A stretch of 14,180 nucleotides of DNA from VXYL01 sp964348085 (GCA_964348085.1 CAYGBI010000087.1:1-14180), one strand, 5' to 3'; numbered from the stretch's first letter, positions 6,629 through 14,125 are shown. Notes: generated by a model not told the origin, from the letters alone. Numbers and translations are program-made.

Positions 6629-7807
6629 ATGACAGATGGCGACAGCACCGGCGCCGTAGCCGGCCGAGCACTGGACGGCGTCTTGGTGGTGGCTTTGGAA
6701 CAAGCCGTCGCGGCGCCGCTTGCGACGTGTCGGCTCGCCGACGCCGGTGCCCGGGTGATCAAGCTCGAGCGCGCGGAAGGCGATTTCGCGCGCAACTACG
6801 ACACCGCCGCCAACGGGCAGTCCGCGTATTTCGCTTGGATAAACCGCGGCAAGGAATCGTTGGTGGTGGACATCAAGTCGGCCGCGGACCGGGAACTGGT
6901 GCTGCGCATACTGTCGCGCGCCGATGTGTTTATTCAGAACTTGGCGACGGGCGCCGCGGCGCGCGCCGGCTTGGGTTCGGACGAATTGCGGCGCCGCTTC
7001 CCGCGCCTGATCACTTGCGACGTTTCCGGCTACGGCGAAACCGGCCCGTACACGGAAATGAAAGCCTACGACCTATTGGTGCAGGCGGAAGCCGGGCTCA
7101 TTTCCATCAACGGCGCGCCCGGCGACTACGGCCGCGTCGGGGTGTCCATCTGCGACTACGCCACCGGCATGTCCGCTGCGCTCGGTATCAACGAGGCGCT
7201 CACCAAGCGTGCCCGCACCGGCGTCGGCTCGGCGGTGAAGGTGTCGCTGTTCGACATCATGGCGGAACTCATGACCGTGCCCCTCTTGCAGCACGATTAC
7301 GCCGACGCCGGTCCCGGGCGCATCGGCTTGGCGCACCCGTCGATCACCCCTTACGGCGGCTTTGTTACCAAGGACGGGGTGACGCTCGTAATCTCGGTGC
7401 AGAACGAACGCGAGTGGGCGTCCTTCGCCACCGACGTGATGCAGCGCCCCGCACTGGTCGACGACCCGTGTTACGCCACCAATCCCGCGCGCATGCGACG
7501 ACGCGAAGAGGTGGACGGCATGGTGCAGACGTGTTTCGCCCAGCACACTCGCCAAGAGATGGAAACCATGCTGCGCAAAGCGCGCATCGCCTACGGAGCG
7601 GTGAACGACCTCGCCGGTTTGTCCGCGCACCCGCACCTAAGGCGGCAGAAGGTCGCCAGCGAAACCGGCGACATCGACATGCCGGCTCACCCCAACGCGG
7701 CCCTTGCGGCGCCGAGCGTTCCCTCGCTGCCGAAATTGGGCGAACATAGCGACCGCATCCGCAATGAGTTCAAGGAGATCGTCGAGTGCCATCGCGCCGC
7801 AAACTAA
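6629..7807 (+). CDS. Class III CoA transferase (CaiB/BaiF family)
   Basis: A 392-residue enzyme that moves coenzyme A between carboxylic acids through aspartyl-CoA and mixed-anhydride intermediates. The N-terminal Rossmann part carries LATCRLADAGARVIKLERAEGD, followed by INRGKESLVVDIK and the family landmark DVSGYGETGPY. YDLLVQAEAGL precedes the likely catalytic Asp176 in VGVSICDYATGM, matching Asp169 of formyl-CoA transferase. The C-terminal part (VYATNP-like PCYATNPARMRRREE, AYGAVNDLAGLSAHPHL) is also typical. The length is normal for the family. The ATG at 6629 fits the N-terminus but has no clear Shine-Dalgarno sequence. The next gene overlaps its end by 22 nt, so both belong to one transcription unit. 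The acyl substrate is unknown. Confidence 0.9.
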   Translation: MTDGDSTGAVAGRALDGVLVVALEQAVAAPLATCRLADAGARVIKLERAEGDFARNYDTAANGQSAYFAWINRGKESLVVDIKSAADRELVLRILSRADVFIQNLATGAAARAGLGSDELRRRFPRLITCDVSGYGETGPYTEMKAYDLLVQAEAGLISINGAPGDYGRVGVSICDYATGMSAALGINEALTKRARTGVGSAVKVSLFDIMAELMTVPLLQHDYADAGPGRIGLAHPSITPYGGFVTKDGVTLVISVQNEREWASFATDVMQRPALVDDPCYATNPARMRRREEVDGMVQTCFAQHTRQEMETMLRKARIAYGAVNDLAGLSAHPHLRRQKVASETGDIDMPAHPNAALAAPSVPSLPKLGEHSDRIRNEFKEIVECHRAAN

Positions 7808-8259
7808 TCGAATTCACCGAGCGCGAACGGCGCGATTATTTGGACAGCCAGAAGACGCTCGTCATCGTGAGCAACGGCAATGCCGGCTATCCCCACGCCA
7901 TGCCCATGTGGTTCGCTCGCGACGATGAGGACGCTTTGTATTGCACCACGTTCGGCAAGAGTCAGAAGGTGCTCAATTGGCGGCGCGACCCCAAGGCGAC
8001 GCTGTTGGTCGAAAGCGGAGTGGAGTATGCGGAGCTGCGGGGCGTGATGATTTACGCCCGCTGCGAGATCATCGACGACAGCGAGGTCGTAACGGATGTG
8101 CTGGTGGCCATCAATTCCCGGGGCCGGCAACTCGACGAAGACGCGAAGGCCAAGCTGCGGGCCGGCGTTGGCAGAACGGCGGCAAAGCGGGTAGTGTTGA
8201 AGTTCATTCCCGAGCGCTATGTAACTTGGGATCACACCAAACTTGGTGGACGTTACTAA
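7786..8259 (+). CDS. PPOX-class (pyridoxamine-phosphate-oxidase-like) flavin protein
   Basis: A 157-residue split-barrel protein of the PNPOx-like superfamily; members bind FMN, F420 or heme and reduce or oxidise small molecules. Landmarks are GYPHAMPMWFARDD, LYCTTFGKSQKVLNWRRDP (phosphate-binding part of the cofactor site), LLVESG, AELRGVMIYARCEIIDD and the C-terminal KRVVLKFIPERYVTWDH. These suit the small-PPOX group often annotated as F420-dependent, but the cofactor cannot be settled here. The GTG at 7786 is chosen because AAGGAG (7772-7777) lies 8 nt upstream. The gene overlaps the CoA transferase by 22 nt and is followed by the SelW-like gene after 27 nt, so it is the middle gene of a three-gene operon. 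Confidence 0.85.
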   Translation: MPSRRKLIEFTERERRDYLDSQKTLVIVSNGNAGYPHAMPMWFARDDEDALYCTTFGKSQKVLNWRRDPKATLLVESGVEYAELRGVMIYARCEIIDDSEVVTDVLVAINSRGRQLDEDAKAKLRAGVGRTAAKRVVLKFIPERYVTWDHTKLGGRY

Positions 8260-8270
8260 ACGAAACGGCG

Positions 8271-8277
8271 AAGGAGG
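8271..8277 (+). promoter_or_regulatory. Ribosome binding site of the SelW-like gene
   Basis: AAGGAGG is a perfect Shine-Dalgarno sequence 9 nt before the ATG at 8287. It shows that the short frame interrupted by TGA is translated from this point. Confidence 0.8.
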
Positions 8278-8286
8278 CCCTTGCGC

Positions 8287-8508
8287 ATGGACGTTTCCAT
8301 CACCTATTGCACCTCTTGAGGCTATAAACCCAAAGCGGTCAGTTTGGCTGCCAAAATCAAAGACGCATTCGACGCAGAGTCGGCCCTGATCGGCGGATCG
8401 GGCGGCATCTTCGATGTTCATGTGGACGGTGAGCTGCGTTACTCGAAGCACCAAACCGGAGACTTCCCGGACGAGGACGCGCTGATTAGGGAGTTGCGGG
8501 CTACGTAA
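8287..8508 (+). CDS. selW: SelW-like (Rdx family) selenoprotein
   Basis: A 73-residue thioredoxin-fold protein of the SelW/SelT/SelH (Rdx) family, which act as small thiol-selenol oxidoreductases. The eleventh codon is TGA (8317-8319); read as selenocysteine, the N-terminus is MDVSITYCTSUGYKPKAVSL, with C8-x-x-U11 as in SelW. After the TGA the frame keeps full family character: LAAKIKDAF, the strand-turn GGSGGIFDVHVDGELRYSK, then TGDFPDEDALIREL, ending at TAA 8506-8508. The length matches bacterial SelW. The start has a perfect ribosome binding site. A small hairpin with a GGTC-containing loop follows the TGA. It sits 27 nt after the PPOX gene, so it is probably the last gene of that operon. 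Stop-to-stop gene finding would miss it entirely. The Sec insertion machinery is not in the window and must be elsewhere. Confidence 0.9.
8330..8347 (+). promoter_or_regulatory. Candidate bacterial SECIS hairpin of the SelW-like gene
   Basis: CCAAA (8330-8334) pairs with TTTGG (8343-8347) around the 8-nt loop GCGGTCAG. The loop begins 15 nt, and its GGTC 17 nt, after the TGA, almost the same distance as GGUCU in E. coli fdhF (about 18 nt). GGC (8320-8322) and GCC (8350-8352) could add a lower stem. The stem is short and A/U-rich, so this is weaker than the other candidate. Confidence 0.5.
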
Positions 8509-8910
8509 GGTTCGACGCGACGCGAACGCCGGCGGACTGGCGCTCGCGGTCGCGCTTGGATGCCCGTGCGTAGGCGACCGGTCGGTTCGTTGGCCTGTGG
8601 TTGTGCGCTCGAAGGGTGTGTTCGCGCCACTGACGCGGGGCGGTGCCTCCACACTTGTGGTTGTGGCGCATATCAGGTCGAGCCGTGCGCGTATCGCCTT
8701 TTGGACCGGCTTTGGTCGTAACCGCCCTTTGGCGACACGCCTGACCGCAACGAACGCTCTCGGTGCCGCCGCGTCCCAAGTGCGTGAAATCGCAGTTGAG
8801 TCGGCGTAGACTCCGGCGCTACGGACCTTCTCCTTGTCGGCACTTAAGGTGCTGATCTTACTGACTTTATACAGTCAAGAGAGAAAGTCATCCGCAGTTG
8901 AAGGGCGAGT
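8509..8910. other. Non-coding gap between the SelW-like gene and the methyltransferase
   Basis: About 400 bases with no convincing gene. Open frames here (for example 8597-8809) encode low-complexity, arginine-rich or antisense-like peptides with no recognisable motif, and no helix-turn-helix controller is seen. No tRNA fold, including tRNA-Sec, was found by eye. The last 50 bases become A/T-richer and hold a palindrome at 8862-8877 that probably marks the promoter of the methyltransferase. The gap separates the redox block from the defence block. Confidence 0.6.
8862..8877. promoter_or_regulatory. Operator-like palindrome over a possible -10 box
   Basis: TGACTTTATACAGTCA is a 16-bp dyad with only one mismatched pair (T/C). 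Its centre TATACA resembles a -10 element, while no good -35 is seen. GACT/AGTC half-sites resemble the C-boxes bound by controller proteins of restriction-modification systems, but known C-boxes use a shorter spacer and no controller gene is present. It lies 33 nt before the methyltransferase start. Confidence 0.45.
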
Positions 8911-10005
8911 TTGTCCAAGGTGGGAAGGACCGAGCCGAAGTCACAACGACAACCTGAGCTTGCCAAAGTGCCTTCGTGTGCTCGGCAAGGACCAGACATT
9001 CGCGCGGTGGATGTCTTCTGCGGGATCGGTGGCCTTACCTGCGGTCTACGGGCCGCCGGAATAGCCGTCGGTCTCGGCCTAGACGTAGACGTTTCCTGTC
9101 GCTATGCCTACGAAACCAACAACGTCGGCGCTGTGTTTCTTGAGGCCGACATAAGGAAGGTCGCCTTCGCCGATTTGCAGGAGTACTACGGCGAATCCGA
9201 CTTCACCGCCTTGGTAGGCTGTGCCCCTTGCCAACCGTTTTCCTCACATACCCGTCGCAAGGCGGCCGCCGAGGATTGCGTGTTGGTCGACGAGTTTGCC
9301 CGACTCGTACGGGAGGGAACTCCCGACCTCGTGTCCATGGAGAACGTCCCGGGTCTCGCCAAGCACCAGTCCTTTGATGCCTTGCTCGAACTTCTGCGGA
9401 ATCTCGACTACCACATAAGCCACGACATCATCGATTTCCACCGATACGGTGTCCCCCAACACCGACGGCGACTCGTCATGGTCGCGTCTCGCCAGGGTCC
9501 AGCCGTGTTGCCGGAACCAACGAACGATACCGGCAATGTCGCCGACTTCATCGGCGACCTCCCTCCGCTCGTAGCAGGCGATACCTCTGCTACGGATCCT
9601 GCGCACACCACCCTTCCCTTGTCCCCGACAAACCTCGAGCGCATTCGACAATCCAGACCGGGCGGGACATGGAAGGACTGGAACGAGACGCTGGTCAACC
9701 CGTGCCACAAACGCGCCTACTATCCCGCTCCTTACGGACGGATGCAGTGGGATCGACCCGCTCCCACCATAACAACGCAGTTTTGCTACTACAGCACGGG
9801 GCGTTTTGGCCATCCAACCCAAGACCGTGCGATCTCGGTGAGGGAGGCCGCGCTACTTCAGACCTTCCCTGCCGACTACGAATTTGTGGATCCGGTTGCC
9901 CGCCTCCCCATCTGCAAGCTGGCTCGTCAAGTCGGCAACGCCGTTCCGGTCAAGGTCGGCGAACTCATCGGAGCATCATTGCGGAGCGCCGTCGCCTGTG
10001 CCTGA
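8911..10005 (+). CDS. DNA (cytosine-5) methyltransferase
   Basis: A 364-residue methyltransferase that adds a methyl group to C5 of cytosine in a specific DNA site, using S-adenosylmethionine. The conserved motifs are in order: I, VDVFCGIGGLTCGL (33-46); IV, GCAPCQPFS with catalytic C107; VI, ENVPGL (144-149); VIII, QHRRRLVMVAS (183-193); IX, VREAALLQTFP (310-320); X, RQVGNAVP (339-346). The recognition region between VIII and IX is about 115 residues and includes SPTNLERIRQSRPGGTW. The TTG at 8911 is the first start after an in-frame stop, with AAGGGCGAG upstream; a GTG at 8920 is also possible. The next gene overlaps its end by 8 nt. It most likely protects host DNA in a restriction-modification system with that partner. 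The target site is unknown. Confidence 0.93.
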   Translation: MSKVGRTEPKSQRQPELAKVPSCARQGPDIRAVDVFCGIGGLTCGLRAAGIAVGLGLDVDVSCRYAYETNNVGAVFLEADIRKVAFADLQEYYGESDFTALVGCAPCQPFSSHTRRKAAAEDCVLVDEFARLVREGTPDLVSMENVPGLAKHQSFDALLELLRNLDYHISHDIIDFHRYGVPQHRRRLVMVASRQGPAVLPEPTNDTGNVADFIGDLPPLVAGDTSATDPAHTTLPLSPTNLERIRQSRPGGTWKDWNETLVNPCHKRAYYPAPYGRMQWDRPAPTITTQFCYYSTGRFGHPTQDRAISVREAALLQTFPADYEFVDPVARLPICKLARQVGNAVPVKVGELIGASLRSAVACA

Positions 10006-12031
10006 TCACAAGTCTAAGTACTACATGACCATCAGCCTCAATGTGCTCAATCACATGGGGCTCAACCTCTACAGCAACGTTCCGGCCGTCCTTGCCGAGG
10101 TCATCGCCAACGCTTGGGACGCCGACGCCACGAAAGTCCAAGTCGAGTTCGATCTCGGCGGCAAGGCGATTACCGTCACCGACAACGGCTGCGGGATGAC
10201 TCGTGAAGACATCAACAGCAAATACCTCTACGTTGGTTACGAAAAGCGCGCTCCCGCCGTTGTTCTTGGCGAGAAGCTCCTAACGCCTAGATACGATCGG
10301 CAGCCCATGGGCAGAAAGGGCATCGGCAAGCTCTCGCTGTTTTCCATCGCCAACAAGATAAGCGTCTACACACGCGTCGAAGGTGGCGACACCGAAGCCT
10401 TTCTCATGGACTCGGACGAAATCCGTCGGGCGATCAACATTGAAGACCCTTCTCGGGTGAGCCGTTACGAACCGCAACCTATTGACGCCGAAGGCAACGA
10501 GCCCGAGAGTCAGGGAACTCGTGTCCGCATCACGGACCTCAAGAAGCTGCGGTTGACGCAAGCTTCGATCCAAGGGCTAAGGCGGCGGCTTGCCCGTAGA
10601 TTCAGCATCATTGGCGACGCTCAGCACTTCGCCGTCAGCGTCGATGGCAATCCGATCACACTGGTGGATCGAGACTACTTCCACAAGGCCCGGTTCATCT
10701 TCCAGTACGGTGCCGACTACGCACAGCACTGCCCACGTCTGGAAGAGGACCACGGCGACGTGGCCGGATCGTTCACGAGACCACACCAATTCGATGCGAA
10801 CGGCAGGCCTGAGCAGAGCGGCCCTTATTCAATCAAAGGTTGGGTGGCCATCGCTTGGCGTTCCAACGATTTGGACGCCGACAACGAGAATTTAAACAAG
10901 ATCACCATCGTCGTCCGCGGCAAGGTCGCACAGGAAGACGTCCTACAGGAGTTCAGGCTCGGCGGCATGATCACCAAATACATGTTCGGTGAGGTCGAGG
11001 CCGACTTCCTAGACTCGGACGACCTCCCCGACATAGCCACGTCGAGCCGGCAGCGCATCTCCGAGGACGACGAACGCTACGAGGCCCTGTTCAAGTTCGT
11101 CGAGTCCGAACTGAGGGCAATCTGGACGAAAACCAACAAGCTAAAGGAACATGCGGGGCTTAGGCACGCCCTGATGAGCAATCCACATCTGAAGCGGTGG
11201 TACGACGAGCTCCGCCCGCCAAGGCTAAAGAGGTTCGCAGGCAAGATATTCGGCGACATCGACAAGGCTGGAATCGAAGAGTCCCAACGTCAGGGGGCCT
11301 ACGCCAACGGGGTCATGTTGTTCGAACATTTGAAGATGAACGCCGCCTTGGACCTGCTGGATAGCATCGACATTACCAAGGTCGATGAGTTCCTTGGTTA
11401 CTTGAATGATGTCGACGCTCTCGAGGCCGAGCATTACCGCCAGATCGTGCAGCAACGTCTCGCTGTCATCCGCAAGCTTCGTCAGTCGGTTGACGAGAAT
11501 GCCAAGGAGCGAGTACTCCAAGAGTACATTTTCGACCACTTGTTCCTTCTGGATCCCGGTTGGGAACGGGCGACCCAGTTCGCTGACATGGAGCGACGCA
11601 TGGAGGAGGTGCTCAAAACGAAGGAGAAGACGCTGCGCATCGACATTCGTTTCACGAAGTACCGTCGGGTCGCCGCCGCACACGTCATCGTCGAGCTAAA
11701 GCGTCGGTCCGCCAAGGTCACGAAGTTCGAGCTTGAGCAGCAAGTCCGAGGCTATATGGACGCACTACGGGAAGAAGTGAGCAATAGCTCCTCGACGAAC
11801 GCCGCTCTCCCTATCCAAGGCATCTGTGTTGTAGGCCACCTGCCGCAAGGGTGGAATAACCCACAAACTAGGCAAGTGGATGAAGAGTCGCTGAGGCTCT
11901 ATGGCATTCGTGTCATGACCTACGACGAACTCATCGACAACGCTTTCAACGCCTACGGCGAGTTTTTGGCAGCGTCCGAGTCCAAGGGCCAACTCCGGGA
12001 TCTCATGGAACAGATTCGTAACTATCAGTGA
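9998..12031 (+). CDS. GHKL (MORC/MutL-like) ATPase fused to a PD-(D/E)XK nuclease domain
   Basis: A 677-residue protein, probably the restriction subunit paired with the methyltransferase. The N-terminal GHKL ATPase shows the N-box EVIANAWDADAT (E34, N38), G1 box DNGCGM (62-67) and G2 box GRKGIGKLS (105-113). A middle helical region (about 350-520) follows. The C-terminus has LQEYIFDHLFLLDPGW, then D549 in RIDIRF, E566-L-K568 in VIVELKRR, and EQQVRGY, the order expected for a PD-(D/E)XK nuclease core. The GTG at 9998 overlaps the methyltransferase stop; an ATG at 10025 is possible but would cut into the segment before the first helix. The frame upstream to 9884 is antisense-like shadow inside the methyltransferase. 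Published work (Iyer, Abhiman and Aravind) links prokaryotic MORC-like ATPases with restriction-modification operons. The nuclease assignment is by motif only. Confidence 0.8.
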   Translation: MPDHKSKYYMTISLNVLNHMGLNLYSNVPAVLAEVIANAWDADATKVQVEFDLGGKAITVTDNGCGMTREDINSKYLYVGYEKRAPAVVLGEKLLTPRYDRQPMGRKGIGKLSLFSIANKISVYTRVEGGDTEAFLMDSDEIRRAINIEDPSRVSRYEPQPIDAEGNEPESQGTRVRITDLKKLRLTQASIQGLRRRLARRFSIIGDAQHFAVSVDGNPITLVDRDYFHKARFIFQYGADYAQHCPRLEEDHGDVAGSFTRPHQFDANGRPEQSGPYSIKGWVAIAWRSNDLDADNENLNKITIVVRGKVAQEDVLQEFRLGGMITKYMFGEVEADFLDSDDLPDIATSSRQRISEDDERYEALFKFVESELRAIWTKTNKLKEHAGLRHALMSNPHLKRWYDELRPPRLKRFAGKIFGDIDKAGIEESQRQGAYANGVMLFEHLKMNAALDLLDSIDITKVDEFLGYLNDVDALEAEHYRQIVQQRLAVIRKLRQSVDENAKERVLQEYIFDHLFLLDPGWERATQFADMERRMEEVLKTKEKTLRIDIRFTKYRRVAAAHVIVELKRRSAKVTKFELEQQVRGYMDALREEVSNSSSTNAALPIQGICVVGHLPQGWNNPQTRQVDEESLRLYGIRVMTYDELIDNAFNAYGEFLAASESKGQLRDLMEQIRNYQ

Positions 12032-12137
12032 GAGTTCGAAGGCCTGTGATCGCCAGCGTCCGTCCGCCGACCAGAGCTGCCGTGGCTAAGCTTGACGACC
12101 GCGAAGGCGTGAACGTCGAGTCGGGAAAATGTTTGAG

Positions 12138-12165
12138 TTGATCGGATTTGAAGTGGCACGATAAT
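12138..12165 (+). promoter_or_regulatory. Sigma70-like promoter of the ATPase-Toprim operon
   Basis: TTGATC (12138-12143) and GATAAT (12160-12165) are separated by 16 nt in an A/T-richer patch, 63 nt before the ATG at 12229. The -10 matches the consensus at five of six positions. It implies that the ATPase-Toprim pair is transcribed separately from the methyltransferase operon. Confidence 0.5.
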
Positions 12166-12228
12166 TGATGACGGTTGCAGGAACCAGGCGGATGTGGTCC
12201 GGCGGGGCACACACGAGGATATGAAGGG

Positions 12229-13287
12229 ATGTTCGAGCGCTTGCGGATACGGAACTACCGGACGTTCAGTGACCTCAGCATCGATCGACTGAGCCGGATC
12301 AACCTCTTCACCGGTCGAAATAACTCCGGGAAGACGACCTTGCTCGAAGCCTTGTTTCTTCTCTGCGGCTCTGGCAACTCTCATGTGGCGCTGAACGGCT
12401 ATGTTGTTCGTGAACCGAACGGTGCGGCACCCCCTGCTGCGATACCAGAAACGTTCTGGAAACCGCTATTCACCGATCTTGATGTGGAGAGGACCGTAAA
12501 AATCGAGGGGCGACATGGCTCGTGCGGCTCGCTGAGCCTAGACGTTGAGGTTGATCGAGCCGGTGCCGTCCCAGTTTCGCTCTTCGGTTCCAGCCGAAAG
12601 TCGATGCCGGAGTTCTCGAACTTAACGGGGCTGCTATTTTCCTTCAAGATGGGTGTTAAAACGGGCGAGAGCCGCATACGTTTTGTGGGTGATGGATTTC
12701 AGAGGGAACCCGCCGATGTTCGGCTCCCTTTTCGACTTCCTTTTGAAGCTGTGTTCCTTTCCTCACGCACTGCCAACCCTCAGGAGGACGCTATACGCTT
12801 GGGGCGGCTTCGGAAACGAAAGCAGGGCGACCTTGTCTTGGAGGCGCTGCGGATCGTTGAACCCAGACTTCGGAGCGTTGAGGACAATTCCGCCAGCGGT
12901 GCGCCAATGATCTGGGGAGACATCGGACTTCCCGAACTCGTTCCGTTACCGGTGATGGGCGAGGGCATGACGCGGGTTGCGCGGGCGATCATCGCAATCT
13001 CCACGGCGCCAGAAGGTGTCGTCTTGGTGGACGAGATTGAGAATGGCCTTCACCACTCCACATTACCCAAGGTTTGGGCAGCAATAGATAGGGCGGCCAA
13101 GCAATTCGATACGCAGATTTTCGCCACTACGCATAGTTTCGAGTGTATGGAGGCGGCGCATCGCGCACTCGACGATGCCAGCCTTCGTGTTCACCGCTTG
13201 GAGGCGGTCGGCGGGAAGATCGGGTGTGTCAGCTACGAACCCGAAGAACTCGAAGCGGCGGTCTCCCACGGCCTTGAAGTCCGCTGA
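12229..13287 (+). CDS. OLD/RecF-like AAA ATPase (AAA_15/AAA_21 type)
   Basis: A 352-residue ABC-type ATPase like those in OLD-family and other phage-defence systems. It opens with the typical FERLRIRNYRTFSDLSID strand pair, then Walker A GRNNSGKTT (29-37, K35). Walker B is VVLVDEIENGLHHS (264-277) with catalytic E269, and the H-switch is FATTHS (H302). A middle region of about 200 residues without recognised motifs separates the two halves, as in this group. I chose the ATG at 12229 because the sequence upstream in the same frame (from 12175) is Gly/Pro-rich and unlike the family. The downstream Toprim gene starts 2 nt after its stop, so the two proteins are surely co-produced and probably form one complex, the ATPase sensing or assembling and the Toprim acting on nucleic acid. 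The trigger is unknown. Confidence 0.88.
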   Translation: MFERLRIRNYRTFSDLSIDRLSRINLFTGRNNSGKTTLLEALFLLCGSGNSHVALNGYVVREPNGAAPPAAIPETFWKPLFTDLDVERTVKIEGRHGSCGSLSLDVEVDRAGAVPVSLFGSSRKSMPEFSNLTGLLFSFKMGVKTGESRIRFVGDGFQREPADVRLPFRLPFEAVFLSSRTANPQEDAIRLGRLRKRKQGDLVLEALRIVEPRLRSVEDNSASGAPMIWGDIGLPELVPLPVMGEGMTRVARAIIAISTAPEGVVLVDEIENGLHHSTLPKVWAAIDRAAKQFDTQIFATTHSFECMEAAHRALDDASLRVHRLEAVGGKIGCVSYEPEELEAAVSHGLEVR

Positions 13288-13289
13288 GC

Positions 13290-13919
13290 GTGGAGCAACC
13301 AACGCGAATTGTCAAAACCACGCAACTTTTGGTTGAAGGCAACGACTTCCGTAATTTCTTCGAGGCGTTCGCCAAACATCTCGGGCTCTCGGACTCCCTA
13401 CAGATTCAGAATTTCGGAGGCGTGGATGAGTTACGGAGTTTCCTTAAGGCGTTCGTCAAGATTCCGGACTTCGGTACTGTGGAGAACATCGGTATCGTCC
13501 GTGACGCCGAAAAAGACGAGGAGGCGGCGTTCCGGAGCGTCCGCTCCTCGCTTGCCAATGCAGCGCTGCGGATGCCAACTGAGGCGGGAACGCCAAGCGC
13601 CAGAGGCCCAAACGTCAGGGTGCTGATCCTACCCGGCGGAGGTGAGGCGGGCATGCTTGAGACGCTGCTTTGCCGAACCTTCGTCAACGAAAAGGTAAAC
13701 CGTTGCATCGATGAGTTCTTCGAGTGTGTGAATGCCCTACGGGATGGGTCATTGAGCCGGCCTGACAAGGCGCGCGCCCATGCTTACTTGGCGACAACGC
13801 AGAACCCACACCATTCCGTCGGCGTGGCAGCGAAAGCGGGCGTATGGGATCTTAAGCACGCAGCGTTCGCCGACATCCGTACTTTCCTAGCGTCCCTTTG
13901 TGGCGTTCCACGGCCATGA
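13290..13919 (+). CDS. DUF3226-type Toprim protein, partner of the ATPase
   Basis: A 209-residue protein resembling the DUF3226 family, a stand-alone Toprim-like domain. The first strand ends with LLVEGNDFRNFF, giving the conserved Toprim glutamate E16. The second acidic strand is IGIVRDAEKDEEAAF, with D72, E74 and D76 in the DxD position. Then come VLILPGGGEAGMLETLLC (E124) and a C-terminal segment with a YLATTQNPHHSVGVAAKAGVWD-like core read in two parts. Toprim domains cut or hydrolyse nucleic acid with Mg2+. The GTG at 13290 begins 2 nt after the ATPase stop. ATPase plus separate Toprim is the arrangement of OLD class 2 (Gabija-like) and PARIS-like systems, but the Toprim subfamily here differs from DUF4435 of PARIS. 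Family membership is recalled from motif patterns, not searched. Confidence 0.75.
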   Translation: MEQPTRIVKTTQLLVEGNDFRNFFEAFAKHLGLSDSLQIQNFGGVDELRSFLKAFVKIPDFGTVENIGIVRDAEKDEEAAFRSVRSSLANAALRMPTEAGTPSARGPNVRVLILPGGGEAGMLETLLCRTFVNEKVNRCIDEFFECVNALRDGSLSRPDKARAHAYLATTQNPHHSVGVAAKAGVWDLKHAAFADIRTFLASLCGVPRP

Positions 13920-14106
13920 TCTCAGCTATGAAAGACGTGGCGGCCGCTGGCGACGCACTGTGCCGTGTTGGCAGCTCGCGGAGCGGCTTGACCGTGGCGC
14001 ACCGCTCCCAGTGATGTCACACGGGGCCCGCCGTCGGTCCGTTCGGATACGGTCACAGCCTACGCGCTTGTGCTCGCATCTTGCCCTAAGCCGCGTGCGC
14101 CCGCCA

Positions 14107-14118
14107 CCCGCATGCGGG
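14107..14118. repeat. 12-bp perfect palindrome near the second IS
   Basis: CCCGCATGCGGG lies 7 bp outside the end of the second ISAs1-type element. The remaining 13920-14106 contains no convincing gene; the longest ATG frame noticed is 28 codons. The palindrome may be chance in GC-rich DNA or part of a target or terminator. Confidence 0.35.
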
Positions 14119-14125
14119 CAAGGGT

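Noticed and set aside
3700..8319. Alternative genetic code with TGA as tryptophan
   Set aside because: TGA ends several intact genes in the window at the expected family length (rhodanese, methyltransferase, aldolase-like, ATPase), tryptophan is normally encoded by TGG, and both in-frame TGAs fall exactly on redox Cys positions.
8597..8809. A 70-codon frame as a controller protein for the restriction-modification genes
   Set aside because: The peptide shows no helix-turn-helix pattern and no ribosome binding site, and it has the composition of non-coding GC-rich DNA.
12229..13919. Naming the ATPase-Toprim pair PARIS (ariA/ariB) or Gabija
   Set aside because: The Toprim protein looks like DUF3226 rather than DUF4435, and Gabija has a fused Toprim plus a helicase, which is absent here.
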